Source: Auxenochlorella pyrenoidosa (lineage: Eukaryota > Chlorophyta > Trebouxiophyceae > Chlorellales > Chlorellaceae). Taken from it: a DNA stretch of 16,902 bases. The notes below the pieces were generated by a model. It saw nothing but the letters and a program-made list of their open reading frames with translations. It ran no database searches and was not told where the DNA came from. The DNA lies in NCBI GenBank assembly GCA_001430745.1, contig KQ482042.1:894007-910908 (forward strand), given 5' to 3'. The position numbers and the translations under genes are program-made. Position 1 is the stretch's first letter. Every line of letters begins with the position of its first letter. Positions 1 through 8,585 of the stretch are shown one piece after another.

Positions 1-25
1 TGTGTGTGTGTGGGGGGGGGGGGGG
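1..25. repeat. (TG)n followed by a poly(G) run at the window edge
   Basis: The window opens with alternating TG that turns into about 15 G. On the minus strand this is a poly(C) plus CA tract, the composition seen at the 3' ends of other introns here, so it may lie just before the next exon of the partial minus-strand gene. Confidence 0.8.
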
Positions 26-749
26 CGAACAGGGGGACGGCCAGGTGGGCGATAGCTGGATTCGTAAGCAAGGAGTGATTGGTTTGCAGGGCCGGTGCTG
101 CGAGGGCCTCACCAGAGACTCTTTGAGCCTGTGTCGACCTCTGGTCGCCATGGCAAAATTCTGCAACGGCTGCACCCCCGGCACAACATCCTCACCTCCA
201 GCCCTTCAGAATTCAGAGCCCGTGACTTGGCCAGCTGCGGAGGCACCTCGTCTTCGTCGGCGCGGAACGAGGGCGGCGGCCGCGGCCCGGTGCGCGACTG
301 CTGCCGGCTGCCCGCGGGCTCCTGGTCAAACGGGGAGCGCGGCGCAGCAGCCCGGGCTGCCGCTTCCTCCTCGCTAAAGGAGCCAGAGCCCATGCCGCGC
401 CGCCGCAGCTCCTGCTCGAATGCGGCCTCAACTGCAAACGGGGGCGGTGGGAGGGCGCGGAACAGCGGCAACGTTGTCGGCGGCACCAAGGCGGCAGTGA
501 GGCAACTAGTGCTGGCGGCGTGTGTAGGTCCGCCGATGTTACTTTGATCAACAACTTTCTCGCTGATGAGGGGAGTGCTGTGTGCACAGGGTAAAGGGCC
601 CCCCTCAGCGGTGCTTGCTGCCACTCACTCTGCCTGTCGTCCTCACTGCCGCTGCGCACGATCACGTGGGCCCTTCTGGAGATCGGTTGCCCTCCCCAGC
701 TGTGCTGCGGGGCCGCCCTGAAGGTGGCCGTCGCTCTGCAAGCGAGCAT
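1..749 (-). CDS. Partial gene: probable chloroplast-targeted protein of unknown function (5' exons only)
   Basis: I do not recognise the family. Two exons are visible on the minus strand: 749-629 (ATG at 749-747) and 431-196. They are joined by a 197-bp intron with a strong GTGAGT donor at 628 and a TTTGCAG acceptor ending at 432. The phases fit (1 into 2 bases), giving 119 codons. An in-frame TAA lies at 776-774, so 749 is the first ATG. Exon 2 ends in a GTGAGG donor at 195, so the gene continues beyond the left edge or into an exon I cannot place. The first 35 or so residues are rich in Arg, Ala and Ser with no acidic residue before the SGSEDD patch, which suits a chloroplast transit peptide (inference). 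The rest is hydrophilic, with FEQELRRRG and SFSEEEAAAR segments, a basic/proline-rich linker and an acidic ADEDEVPP patch. Orientation and splice logic are fairly secure; function is unknown. Confidence 0.55.
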
Positions 750-1043
750 CGAGACGCTGGGCACTTGCAGTTTTTATAGGAAAAGAAGTGCAGGAATTTG
801 GAAGATCGAAGCAGTTCACGGACAACAGAGAGGAGGGTGCAGGTGCACAGGAGATGAACCCAGCGGGCAGCGTGGCGTCACGAGGCGGCCCAGACGGCAG
901 GCATGGCAGGCGCGGCAGTGACCACCGGCACGCAGCGCGTGGGCACGCAGGTCAAATTTGCTGGTGTGGTCGAAGGATACAAGGCAGGTCAGCAAAGGAG
1001 GCTGGTACAACTGACAGAATACACGACGTGTCAGCCTAGATGG
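750..1043. other. Intergenic region between the endonuclease III gene and the partial gene
   Basis: Both flanking genes are on the minus strand, so this 294-bp stretch should hold the 3' UTR of the endonuclease III gene and the promoter and 5' UTR of the partial gene. I found no TGTAA on the minus strand, so polyadenylation of the endonuclease gene may use a variant; a TGTAC occurs near 1005-1009. Apart from the TATA-like element at 771-778 I see no other feature. Confidence 0.5.
771..778 (-). promoter_or_regulatory. TATA-like element upstream of the partial minus-strand gene
   Basis: Read on the minus strand, bases 778-771 are TATAAAAA, a good TATA-box match in otherwise GC-rich DNA. It lies only 22 bp before the ATG at 749, which would put a transcription start at or past that ATG. 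Either the start site is unusually close, translation begins downstream, or the match is chance. Confidence 0.3.
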
Positions 1044-3315
1044 TCATTCCTGCGCCTCTGCAGCCGCCTTGCGAGAGCGCTTGGCGGCAGCCGGCGCCGC
1101 GCCGCCCACAGCACGCTTGGCGCCCGCCTTGCCGGCTGCGGCCCTGCTGCCAGCCGCCTTGACGCCGCCGCCGCTGGCCGCCTTGCCGTTCTTGGGGCCG
1201 CCCGCCTTTTGCGGCGACACGCCGGCCTTGTTGTAGGGCGGCACCGCCGCCCAGCTGCACACCGGGCACAGCACCGGGTCGTGCTGCTTGGCCGGGCAGT
1301 GCTCCCGCCCCAGATAGATGATCTGTGTAGGGAGTGAAGGGCGGACGGCTGGCAGTCCGCAAGGCTGCTGGGGCGGGGGTGGCGAGGGTGCGGCGCCACA
1401 GTCGGGCGTGCACAAAAAACCCGCTCGGGCGTGCAGAGGACGAGCGGACCCCGCCGCCCGGGTCGCAGCCAGCCCAGCGTGGCAGCGGGGCCGCAGGCAG
1501 GCGCGTGGAAGCCAGCCGTGCGCAGCTGCCCAGCCCCACCTGGAGGTGCAGGTCCTTCCACAGGTGCTGCGGGAAGAGCAGCTTCAGGTCGGCCTCCGTC
1601 TGCTCCACATTCTTGCCGTCGGTCAGGCCCCAGCGCTGCAGGCAGCGAGGCACAAGTCGCTGACTGAGGGGCCGCGTGGCAAACCGGCGGTTGGGCATGG
1701 CAGCACGCGTCCGGGCAAGGCGGCGGGCAGGCCTGGGCCTCCCAAGGCTTGTGCGGGCTCCTTGAACCCCCCCCCCCCCCCCCGCCTGCGCCAGGCGGTG
1801 GATGTGCGTGTCAACGGGGAAGGCGTCCTGCCCAAATGCCTGGCACATGACCACGCTGCAGGACGAGGTGGGGGGCAGCGACCACGCACCACCCGTCAGC
1901 AGGCCATGGGGCCACGGGCCAGAGAGGACAGTGGATAGCATGCTTGGGACACCCAGGCAGAGGCTGCAGCCAGCAGCGTTGCGAACCCCGCGCTCTCCCC
2001 ACCCACCCACCCCCGCGCCGCGCCCACCTGGCTGTCTTATGGCCCACGCCTGGCAGCGCCTCAAGGGCTTCTAGTGAGGCAGGCACCTGGCCGCCGTGAT
2101 GCTCGACCAGAATCTACAGGCAGGAGGGCAAGGCGAGGGCACAGAAGCGTCAGGAGGGCAGACACGGGGCGGTGCTTTGTTTTGCCAGTGTGTGGCCACG
2201 TGTGCCACAACACACGCGTGCAGCGCTCTAGGCTCTGTGCCACACGCGCCACTTGCCTGGCTCATGGCCTTCAGATTTCTGGCCTTGGTGGGCGCCAGGC
2301 CCAGCGTGCGGATGCAGGCGGCAATGTCTGCCAGGTCGGCCGCCGCCATAGCGTGCGCGTCGGGTGCCAGCTTGAACAGCGCGGGCGTGCACTCATTCAC
2401 CTTCTTGTCAGTTGTCTGCATGGCGGAGCGGGAGGGTGTGTGTGTGTGTGCAAGGCGCGGGGTTGAAAGGGGGTTGACCAGGGGGCTGAGGAGCCAGCAC
2501 AGGGGAACGCATGCACGCGTTTCGCCCTGCACAGCTTGCACTGTGCAAGCAGCCAGCGGTGATTCCCGTCCATGCAGCGCGGCACGGAGACAGCAGCACA
2601 GTGCAGTGCAGCAGCCATGCCCCGCCTCAACCCCCCACCGCCCACCCCGGGCGCCCACCTGCGCCGACAGCAGCACCGCGCACAGCAGCTGGAAGGTGGT
2701 GCCGTGGTCGAGGGGGATGGGGGGGTTGGGGTAGAGCCGGCCAAGCAGCTCGGCGATGCGCCCTGCCTTGAACTCCAGCGCCGCCTGGTCGCCCAGCACC
2801 AGCTGGGAGGGCGACTTGGCCGGCGGGCGGGCCGACTTCTTGCGCAGCAGCGTGGGGGTCGCACCCGGCGCCGCCTGCTCCTGCTCCTGCTGCTCCTGCC
2901 GCTGCTCCAGCGCTGCTGCAACAGCTAACCCATTGCCTGCTGCATCGGCTTCTACAATAACTGCTGCTGCAGCTGCACCCACGACAGCCACAGGGGTGCC
3001 GTCGATGGCCGCAGACGCTTGAGCAGCCTCTGGCTGCGCACGGCCGGCACGGGCCCGCCGTGCCGTCAGCCTGCCGCTTGGCGGCGTGGCCGCCCCCTCA
3101 GCAATCATTGCTGCAGTGTGCTGCTGGCGCCGCGCCCAGGGCGGCAGAACGGCTGCCGCGGAGGACCAGGACGTGCCCAGGGTGGCTCGGTGGGGGGTGG
3201 AGAGGGGCACGAGCAGCCCTGCCCGAGGGCGCGGCAGCAGGCGGCGGGAAGGGCTTGGGGGCAGGCGGCGTGCAGTCTGGAACAGGCGTCGCAGCGCCAA
3301 TTGGATCTGGAGCAT
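1044..3315 (-). CDS. NTH1: Endonuclease III homologue (HhH-GPD DNA glycosylase/AP lyase), six exons
   Basis: Base-excision-repair enzyme that removes oxidised pyrimidines and cleaves abasic sites. Exons: 3315-2659, 2415-2257, 2113-2028, 1855-1786, 1635-1540, 1322-1044 (TGA 1046-1044), giving 448 aa. ATG 3315 is the first ATG in frame; the longer open frame upstream begins only with GTG. Residues 1-35 (MLQIQLALRRLFQ, then many Arg and no acids) look like a mitochondrial presequence. Residues 35-185 are low complexity, with a Gln/Glu stretch. The catalytic domain begins near residue 205 (FQLLCAVLLSAQ, then TTDKKVN). The helix-hairpin-helix LPGVGHKTA supplies the catalytic Lys (K298) and PVDTHIHR the catalytic Asp (D316). 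The Fe-S loop is atypical: C365-x9-C375-x2-C378 with no fourth Cys. The last 60 residues are Lys/Ala/Gly-rich with SPQK and KRSRK. The introns starting at 2256 and 1785 are GC-AG. The gene is divergent from RPL15. Family assignment is secure; N-terminus and targeting are inferred. Confidence 0.94.
1636..1785 (-). other. GC-AG intron 4 of the endonuclease III gene, with a 17-base G run at its donor
   Basis: Exon 4 ends GCG CAG at 1786 and the intron begins GCG followed directly by a G17 run (plus-strand C17 at 1767-1783). The acceptor is CTGCAG, ending at 1636. The join THIHRLAQ to RWGLTDGKNVEQ preserves the family spacing. The next GT downstream is far inside the G/C-rich sequence and would add more than 25 residues. 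Confidence 0.8.
1767..1783. repeat. Poly(C)17 / poly(G)17 homopolymer
   Basis: Seventeen consecutive C on the plus strand (G on the transcribed sense), two bases inside the donor of endonuclease III intron 4. The true length may differ, because homopolymers are error-prone in sequencing. Confidence 0.9.
2114..2256 (-). other. GC-AG intron 2 of the endonuclease III gene
   Basis: On the minus strand exon 2 ends CAG at 2257 and the intron begins GCAAGT, the classical GC-AG donor. The acceptor is TGTAG, ending at 2114. The join gives KAMSQ followed by ILVEHHGG, which aligns without a gap to the corresponding region of E. coli Nth. Using the later GT (2252) would insert extra residues and shift the frame. 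Confidence 0.85.
2436..2450. repeat. (GT)n microsatellite in endonuclease III intron 1
   Basis: Alternating GT dinucleotides on the plus strand, shortly upstream (in transcript sense) of the intron 1 acceptor at 2416. On the sense strand this is a CA-rich tract near the 3' splice site. Confidence 0.85.
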
Positions 3316-3598
3316 TCCACGGGGGCTTGATGACAGCCCCCGAGCCACCGGAACCGCCTGCACCAAAGATGGCGGTCTGGGGACAGGGGCAGTGGGTTGC
3401 GAGCTTGGGCTGCGAAATGCAAATTTTGTGGCTTGCACAGCGGTAGGGACGCCTCACTTGGACATTACGCCGCCGAATTTGGCGAAGGGCTAGGCGCAGC
3501 ACGCTGAGCAGCACAACTCTGGGCCCGCCTCATGGAGTCGGCTTCGGCCTGCAGCGTCCTCTTCAGCAGCTCTAGCTGCCGCACCGAGGAGCGTCAGG
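3316..3598. promoter_or_regulatory. Divergent promoter region between NTH1 and RPL15
   Basis: The 283 bp between the two start codons must hold both 5' UTRs and a shared or overlapping promoter. TGGGCC at 3520-3525 matches the site II motif (TGGGCC/T) known from plant ribosomal-protein promoters. TTTGGCGAA at 3478-3486 resembles an E2F site. The stretch just upstream of the RPL15 ATG contains pyrimidine-rich CCTCTTC-type sequence. No TATA box is evident. The motifs are short, so their significance is inference; the divergent arrangement is directly seen. Confidence 0.5.
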
Positions 3599-5667
3599 AT
3601 GGGCGCCTACAAAGTGAGCGCAGGATGAGGCGGTATGCAGCGGGAGGCCGCCTTCCCCGCCGCCAGCCCCTGCCAGGGCCTACGCACACGCTACACCGCG
3701 ACATTCAGCATACCCGCACGCCTGCAGCCACCCTCTGACAGCGCTGCACCATGCCACAGCCCCGGCGGCCGGGCATGCTCGGGCGCGGGCCTCCAGTCTG
3801 GGGCTCAGCGGCCCTTCGGCTGTGTGACGCAGCCTGCAGCAGGCCGCCGCACAGCTCTGCAGCCGCCCTCTTTGTCGGCCGCCACCGCTCCCGCTCCACC
3901 TTTGCCACCGTTGCCTGGTCCCCTCCTGCCCGCTGCAGTACATTGAGGAGCTGTGGAAGCGGAAGCAGAGCGATGTGCTCCGCTTCCTGCTGCGCGTGCG
4001 GTGCTGGGAGTACCGCCAGCTGCCCGGCATTGTGCGCCTGACCCGCCCCAGCCGCCCCGACAAGGCCCGCCGCATGGGCTTCAAGGCCAAGCAGGCAAGC
4101 CGCAGGCCTGCAGGCCGCCCCGGGAGCCTGGAAACCGTGAAGTCAAGGGGGCAGCTTTCTTCGCGGCCGACTAGCTTCTATTGGATTGCCCCGCTGAAGG
4201 GCCGCGCTGTGCGGGCGACTGCAGCCGCCATGCTGATGTGCCCCTGCCTGGCTGCTGTCCGGTGCAGGGCTACGTCGTGTACCGCGTGCGCGTGCGCCGC
4301 GGCGGCCGCAAGAAGCCCGTGGCCAAGGTGCGGGCGCAGCGCTTGGCTTGGCCACTGTGCTTTGGCTTCGCACCGACACAGCAACATGGTCTCCCGACCG
4401 GGCAGCCGTAGGGCCAGCCACCCTGCGCTCGGCAGGCCTTGCAGGTTCGGCTGTGTGGCCCGCCCCCGCTGATCACTGCTCAGCATGCGCTCTCCGCCTG
4501 CAGGGTATCGTGTACGGCAAGCCCGTGCACCAGGGTGTGACGCAGCTGAAGCCCACCCGCAACCTGCGGAACGTGGCGGAGGAGCGGGTGGGCCGCAAGT
4601 GCGGCGGCCTGCGCGTGCTGAACAGCTACTGGGTGAACCAGGTGGGTGGGCGGGGCCCTGGGAGGGCGGGCAGGGCGGTGGGGGGCAGCAGGCAGCGGGC
4701 CTGAGCTGGCCGCGGGCTCGTCAGCCGTGAACTCAATTCCGCCGGCAGAACATCCGTTTCTTCCACACTCCCAAACACACACACGCACGCGCTGCCCGCG
4801 CTGCGCAGGACGCGGTGTACAAGTACTTTGAGGTGATCCTGGTGGACCCCGCGCACAAGGCCATCCGCAAGGTGAGGCAGGCCGCGGGGCACCAGGCAGC
4901 TGCTGGGACGAAGGGGGCGGCAGCGGCAGCGGGGGCCTACGGGCCGCTGGGCAGGTCGCGTGGGGTCCTAAAATGGACGCAGGCGCAGCTGGCAGGGCTC
5001 CACCACGGCTGTTGGCAGCCCAGCATAGGCTTTTCTGGCAGTCCAGCAGGCGAGCATGCTGGCCACCTGTGCTGCGTGCTGCGACTGGCAGCGCATTTTC
5101 AGGCGGCTGGCAGCCAGTGCGGCTGCGTTCAGCAGTCCGCCAGGAGCTTCCAGCCCTCCAGCCATGGCCGAGCAGGCGGCATGGCAGCGTTTTGCTTACC
5201 AGCAGCTGCTGAGCAGCTGCGCCTTGGAGCTGGCGATCGGTCAGCATGCAGCAGCTGTACCCTGGAACCCTGGTCTAGCGGCTGCACCTCATCTGGTTGC
5301 AGTGCAGCGATGGCCAGCACTGGAAATCTCACAGTGCAGCGCACCCCGGCAGCTGTCAGCTGGTGCAGCCGTGCCCAGCTGAACAAGCGCCCCGCTGGGT
5401 TGGGCATGCGTGCGAAACGGCTGCGCTCCTCTGGCAAGGGGCTGGCGGTCAACCCTGCCTGCACCCGGGCCTCCCCACCCGCAGGACGCGCGCATCAACT
5501 GGATCTGCAACCCCGTGCACAAGCACCGTGAGCTGCGCGGCCTGACCAGCGCGGGCAAGAAGTTCCGCGGCCTCCAGGGCAAGGGCCACCTGCACACCAA
5601 GGCGCGCCCCAGCCGCCGCGCCGTCTGGCGCAAGAACAACAGCATCAGCCTGCGCCGCTACCGCTGA
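3599..5667 (+). CDS. RPL15: 60S ribosomal protein L15 (eL15), complete, six exons
   Basis: Structural protein of the cytosolic large ribosomal subunit. Exons: 3599-3613, 3939-4094, 4268-4327, 4504-4641, 4809-4871, 5485-5667 (TGA 5665-5667). They sum to 615 nt, or 204 aa, exactly the usual eL15 length. The spliced protein begins MGAYK-YIEELWRKKQSD and contains [93 protein letters not shown] and ends LRRYR, all family hallmarks. Every intron falls between codons. The first coding exon is only five codons. Intron 2 (4095-4267) is GC-AG. Intron 5 (4872-5484, 613 bp) is much longer than the others. The gene is divergent from NTH1 and upstream of EI24 on the same strand, with a TGTAA signal about 190 bp after the stop. 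No unusual residues were noted. Confidence 0.98.
4095..4267 (+). other. GC-AG intron 2 of RPL15
   Basis: Exon 2 ends AAG CAG at 4094 and the intron starts GCAAGC; the acceptor is GTGCAG, ending at 4267. The join FKAKQ to GYVVYR is fixed by the strongly conserved KAKQGY of eL15, and the first GT downstream of the junction is about 40 bp away. This is the best-supported non-canonical junction in the window. Confidence 0.93.
4872..5484 (+). other. Long intron 5 of RPL15
   Basis: This 613-bp GTGAGG...CCCGCAG intron is roughly two to four times the length of the other RPL15 introns. It contains a GC-rich dyad near 5201-5220 (AGCAGCTGCT then GAGCAGCTGC). I scanned for C/D box snoRNA signals and saw no convincing C box with a D box, and no tRNA. 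Apart from the dyad I see nothing in it. Confidence 0.7.
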
Positions 5668-6042
5668 GCAGCGCGCGCGCGCTGGCGCTGCTGGCCGCGG
5701 CACATCCGCCGCCGCATGTGGGGGCAAGCCCCGGGCGGCGGCGGCGCGCCGCGGCAGGGCGCCGAGGCGGGCGCGGCGGCAAGGCTGCACTGTGTGCCGC
5801 CGCCCCCCTTGGCGCCGTACCCGGCCGGGCCTGCTGTGCATTGCAGGGCGCTACATGTAACACAGGCCCGCTATGCTGTTGGGCAAGGAGAGTGGATCTC
5901 CAGGGCTGAGGTGGCTCTGGCAAGGAGAGCACAACAACAACAGGGCTGCCAAAGATGCTGGGACAGACCTCAGCGTAACCTATCTCTGTATGTCCCGCTA
6001 GCTTGGCCTGCGTTGAGCCTTGCAACAGCGCAAGGCCCGAGA
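5668..6042 (+). promoter_or_regulatory. RPL15 3' UTR and EI24 promoter/5' UTR
   Basis: These 375 bp contain the RPL15 3' UTR up to the TGTAA signal at 5856-5860 and then about 180 bp that must serve as EI24 promoter and leader. That part is less GC-rich and carries an ACAACAACAACA tract around 5930-5941. I see no TATA box or further gene. Confidence 0.55.
5856..5860 (+). terminator. TGTAA polyadenylation signal of RPL15
   Basis: TGTAA is the usual chlorophyte near-upstream polyadenylation element. This copy lies 189 bp after the RPL15 stop and before the EI24 start, the expected position for RPL15 mRNA 3' end formation. Confidence 0.75.
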
Positions 6043-6911
6043 ATGGGCTTGGCCTCGCAACTTTCAAGCGTCTGCCGGGCAATCGTCAATGGACTCTTGT
6101 GTGGGTAAGCGCAATGGTGCGCGGATCGAGCGCACGAAACAGGGGGGTCGCATAGGCCAGCCACACAGAGCCCTGGTCCTCTCCAACCGCAGCTTGGCGG
6201 GCTTTCGGGACGCGCTCTGCCTTCACAGATGCATCGTATTCTTCGTCCATGACCCTCGCATCCTGGTGAGCCTAACACCCCACCTGCCCAAGAATGGCGG
6301 CGGCGCCGGCGGCTGCACTGTTCTTGGGCTCTTCTGTAGCCGCCTTGTTAAGCCGTGCCGCCTGTGCTGCTGCTCCTGCAGGCAAAGACGGCCAATTGCT
6401 TCGTGCTCAATGGATTCATCTTCCTGGGGAGGTGGGGACAACTCGAGGACAAGCAGCCGCATCATGGTGGTGGCCCGCACAGAGCAGGAGCCGCCCAGAG
6501 AGCATGAGGCTGCCTGCGCGGCCGCCTGCATGCCTGACCACCGCATTCCAGACCTCCCTTGGCTGCCGCAGCGTGCTGCTGCTGGACTACGGGCTCAGGC
6601 CCACAGTGCACCTCCTGCTGACTGCGGTGCTGGGCGCCGACAGCGCGACCCGGTGTGCCGCCGCCCTTGTCGGGCTGTACAACCTGCTGTGGCTCTTCCC
6701 GGCGTACCTGGTCTCATTCCTCGTCAACTGCATCTGGTGGGGCGCGCCCGGGAGGGGATGCAGTTGCAGAGGGGTTCCAGACGCACGCGTGTTTGCAGTC
6801 CGCGCCGCCTCACTCGGCGCTGCTCGGCCCGCTCCCTGGACCGGCGGCACCTGCCGGTGTGGGTGCCCCCCAGAGAGACAGGCAGCACACTCCACTCATA
6901 CGCAGCAGCAC

Positions 6912-6949
<38 letters not shown>

Positions 6950-8585
6950 TCAAGGGTCGGACAATTCAAAACACCCACTTCAGTTTGCTGCCGCATTGCC
7001 ACATTGTGTTGCAAAGCAGGGCGCCCTTTAGACGGTGCATGCGTTGGTTGCCTGGAAGGTGTGCATACGTGCTCCCTCTCCTTTCCACAAGGTACCCACC
7101 CACCCCCACCCACCCGGCTTCCGCTCCCCGCCTGACCAACTCCCCAGGTACAACGAAATAGCGGAGCTGGTGGTGGCGGCGGCGCAGCGGCGCGCCTTGC
7201 AGCAGCGTGCCGCGCGGCAGGGCCTGGCGCTGGTGCCTGGCGATACAGGGCCGGTGGTCAAGGTGTGCCGGGGGAAGCTGTTCTTGCACTGAGGGAAGGG
7301 GAGAGAAGTGTGCTGCGGGGGCGCAGCAGTTGGGGTTTAAGGCAGCTGCTTCTGCCAACTGCGGCTGGCAACAAAGTGACGCGGCTGTCTACCTGCCTGT
7401 GGGGCTCATTTTCCTGACAGGAGTTGGGCTCCCTCCTGCAGCTCCTGGCATCCTGATTCGCAGCACAAGCTCTGCTTGTCCATGCCTGACTCGCACTTGC
7501 GCGCGCCTGCCCATCCCCCGCAGGTGCACCGCCCAGACGCCGTGGCATTTGTCTCCCAGGAGCTCTACCGGGCCGCCCTCTTTGCAGTCTTCTTCGCCCA
7601 AGTGCTGGTGGCGGGCGCCGTGCCGCGCATCGGTGCGCGGAGCGCGAACAGCGCGGGAGCGCTGTCATGCGCCTGGCCCCTCCCTCCTGCTGTGTTGCCT
7701 GTGACCAGCCGCTTGCGGCAGCCCCCCGCTTTGCCGAGCCCATCCGCATCTGCACCCCGCCGCACGTCACTGCTGACACCCCCGCCCTGCCCGCCCCCGC
7801 CCCTGGGCGTGCAGGCCCCGCCCTCAACCTGCTGCTGCTCTCCTTCCTGTACGCCCTGTACTGCTTCGACTACAAGTGGTCCCTGCACGGCGTGCAGCTG
7901 CAGCAGCGCCTGGCCTACTTTGAGCGGCACTGGGCCTTCTTTCTGGGTGGGCTGCTGCTCCATGCATGCCACGCCTTCAGCTTGCTGTGCGGCGGCACTG
8001 TTGCACTGGGCACCGCCAATGCTGCCCAGGCTTTCCTTTCAAGTGCGGGCGGCGCGCCCCCCGCCTGGCCCCCGCCCTGCAGGGTTTGGCGCCGCCACGG
8101 TGCTGCCCATGGCGTTTGTGTCATTCTACGTGGGCGCCGCCCTGGTTGGGGTGCTCTTCCCGCTGTGGATCATGATGGCCTGCGACTCCAACCCCAAGCT
8201 GGTGTACCAGCGAGGTGGGCCGCGCAAGTTGTTTGGGAGGGTGCTTGGCAAGCACAGGGCGTTGCATTCTGGGGCGAGCCTGCAAACTCCTGCCCCGTTA
8301 CGGCCTGGTCCGCATACCTGCTATGCGCCTCAATCAATAATGCGCTGTCCCTTCTCACATCCATTTGTCGTGCTTCCCTATGCAGTGCTTGGAGAGGCAG
8401 CAGCAGCTGGTGGTGGCCTGCCCCCGCTCCCGGTCTTTCGGAGCGCCTGCTGGGTCACCAACCGCCTGCTGGGAAGCATGAACCTCGTGCCGCGCCTGCT
8501 GCGCCTCCTGCCGGCCCGCATGCGACCGCGCCCGCAGCCAGCAGTTAGCGAAACGTCGTCCATGACCTCGCTAATGAGCCGATAG
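6043..8585 (+). CDS. EI24: EI24 (etoposide-induced 2.4) homologue, CysZ/EI24-family membrane protein, nine exons
   Basis: Multi-pass membrane protein; animal EI24 is an ER protein needed for autophagy, and the plant and algal role is poorly known. Exons: 6043-6104, 6193-6265, 6382-6431, 6572-6736, 7148-7262, 7524-7632, 7815-7946, 8083-8214, 8386-8585 (TAG 8583-8585). Total is 1038 nt, or 345 aa, typical for the family. All junctions are GT-AG with matching phases. Landmarks in order: residues 22-36 LAGFRDALCLHRCIV, first membrane segment 50-64 (FVLNGFIFLGSVLLL), a second at about 92-114 ending in IWYNEIAEL, a third around 170-190 (AALFAVFFAQVLVAGAV), LLLLSFLYALYCFDYKW (197-213; human EI24 has LYCFEYRW), ERHWAFFLGFG, a last hydrophobic stretch ending LFPLWIMMA, and a C-terminal VTNRLLGSMNLV plus a Ser/Thr-rich tail. 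Joining exons 4 and 5 restores the conserved IWYN. The start is the only ATG giving a correct phase into exon 2. Confident by motif order. Confidence 0.93.
6915..6947 (+). repeat. (CAG)11 trinucleotide repeat in EI24 intron 4
   Basis: Eleven perfect CAG units inside the 411-bp intron 6737-7147. In a frame not used by the mRNA it encodes poly-Gln, but the conserved CIW-YNEIAEL join excludes it from the protein. It is likely length-polymorphic. Confidence 0.95.

Noticed and set aside
115..160. Possible 16-codon third exon of the partial minus-strand gene (acceptor GTTGCAG, donor GTGAGG)
   Set aside because: The frame fits, but the intron before it would be only 35 nt, shorter than any other deduced intron here and probably too short to splice.
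3316..3438. Longer N-terminus for the endonuclease III gene starting at 3438
   Set aside because: The codon at 3438 is GTG, not ATG. The first in-frame ATG is 3315 and directly opens a plausible presequence.
5200..5221. AGCAGCTGCT dyad in RPL15 intron 5 as a terminator or small-RNA hairpin
   Set aside because: CAG/CTG-rich short palindromes are common in this GC-rich DNA and no flanking box elements accompany it.
6903..6960. Poly-Gln coding region in a putative 245-codon protein at 6294-7031
   Set aside because: The CAG run lies inside EI24 intron 4; the conserved CIW-YNEIAEL join shows it is spliced out.
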